DNA from: Bacteroidota bacterium
Lineage (GTDB): Bacteria; Bacteroidota; Bacteroidia; Bacteroidales; UBA1556
Length of the DNA: 7,180 nucleotides
Direction: 5' to 3'
Assembly: GCA_003648395.1 (NCBI GenBank)
Contig: QMPB01000221.1
Span: 1-7,180, forward strand
Both the position numbers and the translations under genes were made by a program. Each line of letters starts with the position of its first letter. The first letter of the stretch is position 1. Of this stretch, positions 6,535 to 7,180 are shown one piece after another. Under the pieces are notes generated by a model. That model was not told the DNA's origin, ran no database searches, and saw only the letters and a list, made by a program, of their open reading frames with translations.

Positions 6535-7180
6535 CAGTAAATAAATCGTCGCTATTGTTTAAGTAATCTATTGCACCTGAATTATCTTCAGAGTACTTTT
6601 CAACTTTTTTAATATCATTAAGTCTCTTTTCATCATCTGCATCCCACCCTTTAATATAATGGCTACCTTCTTTACCCATAACCATAGCTCTAGGAAACAC
6701 TTTAATTGCTGGCAACTCTGTAATACAAGCATGTTCACACAAGCCACAACCTGTACAAGAATTAGCTGACACTTCTGGAATTAAATATGCATGCTTACCT
6801 GTGCGCTCATTGCGTTCAGTTTTTACAATAATAGCATCATCAATTAATGGACAAGCTCTATAACAAGCATCGCATTGTATTCCCCAAAAGGCAACACAAG
6901 TTTCCTTATTAATAACTGCCAATCCCATTCTTGCCTTACTAATATCCATCTCTTCAGAATCATTCTTCAAAAGATTAATATCTAAAGCTCCACTTGGGCA
7001 AGGTGGTACGCAAGGCACATCGAGACACATATAACAAGGCACTTCTCTTGCTTTAAAAAATGGAGTTCCTGTAACTGTTGAAGACTGTATCGTCGCTAAG
7101 TCAAGAGTATCATATGGGCAAGCATTCACACAAAGACCGCATTTTATACACGCCTTTACAAAGTCCTTTTCTTGTATAGC
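6527..7180 (-). CDS. napG: NapG, periplasmic ferredoxin-type subunit (5' end missing at the window edge)
   Basis: The frame is open to the right edge; 217 residues are visible and begin AIQEKDFVKACIKCGLC. A GTG at 7127-7129 sits inside the first cluster (C-V-N-A-C-P) and is not the start. Four 4Fe-4S motifs are present, numbered from the window edge: Cys11, 14, 17, 21; Cys49, 52, 57, 61; Cys95, 103, 106, 110; Cys142, 145, 148, 152. ACPYDTLDLAT, CPSGALD, ARMGLAV, TGKHAYLIPE and CTGCGLC follow E. coli NapG closely. About 50 N-terminal residues are missing, which should contain the twin-arginine export signal. After the shared HHYxxGW-like end (SHYIKGW, 173-179) there is an acidic tail of about 38 residues, longer than in E. 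coli. NapG relays electrons from NapH to the periplasmic NapB/NapA. Confidence 0.94.
   Translation of the reverse strand, partial: AIQEKDFVKACIKCGLCVNACPYDTLDLATIQSSTVTGTPFFKAREVPCYMCLDVPCVPPCPSGALDINLLKNDSEEMDISKARMGLAVINKETCVAFWGIQCDACYRACPLIDDAIIVKTERNERTGKHAYLIPEVSANSCTGCGLCEHACITELPAIKVFPRAMVMGKEGSHYIKGWDADDEKRLNDIKKVEKYSEDNSGAIDYLNNSDDLFTDD

Noticed and set aside
7127..7129. GTG as the start of napG
   Set aside because: It falls inside the first CxxCxxCxxxC cluster, and the same frame is open with conserved residues to the window edge, so the gene starts outside.

Overview
The window is AT-rich and reads as part of a Bacteroidota chromosome. The evidence is a GWxTD-domain secreted protein, a Crp/Fnr regulator of the type common in that phylum, a likely TAnnTTTG promoter element, no obvious Shine-Dalgarno sequences, and a Cys-Ser-Ser lipoprotein-like signal. 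I cannot assign a family or genus from the sequence alone.

Right part (3780-7180, minus strand): a periplasmic nitrate reductase (Nap) accessory operon, read leftward as napG (5' end outside the window) - napH - napB - napL-like WD40 protein - napD. The genes are tightly packed: an 8-base overlap at napG/napH, then gaps of 28, 2 and 43 bases. NapG and NapH would form the menaquinol dehydrogenase module. NapB is the diheme cytochrome that passes electrons to the catalytic subunit NapA, and NapD is the NapA chaperone. NapA itself, expected just beyond position 7180, is not in the window, and no napC or napF is seen. The order G-H-B-L-D is the one known from Campylobacterota (napAGHBLD in Campylobacter jejuni, napAGHBFLD in Wolinella succinogenes), not the enterobacterial napFDAGHBC order.

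Middle (2231-3688, minus): a secreted GWxTD-domain protein, 91 bases after napD and with its own candidate promoter, so probably a separate transcription unit. It meets the next gene tail to tail with only 8 bases between stop codons and no visible terminator.

Left part: a plus-strand polytopic membrane protein (513-2222) that resembles GT-C type glycosyltransferases, opening with a TTG codon. A 231-base divergent spacer (282-512) carries palindromes. The 5' part of a Crp/Fnr-type regulator (1-281, minus) runs off the left edge. It may belong to the group that includes nitrosative-stress regulators such as HcpR, but the DNA-binding half is not visible.

The points most worth following are the Campylobacterota-like nap order with a NapL homologue in a Bacteroidota genome, the possible lipid anchoring of NapB, the 18-bp tandem duplication in the NapB tail, and the extended NapD.
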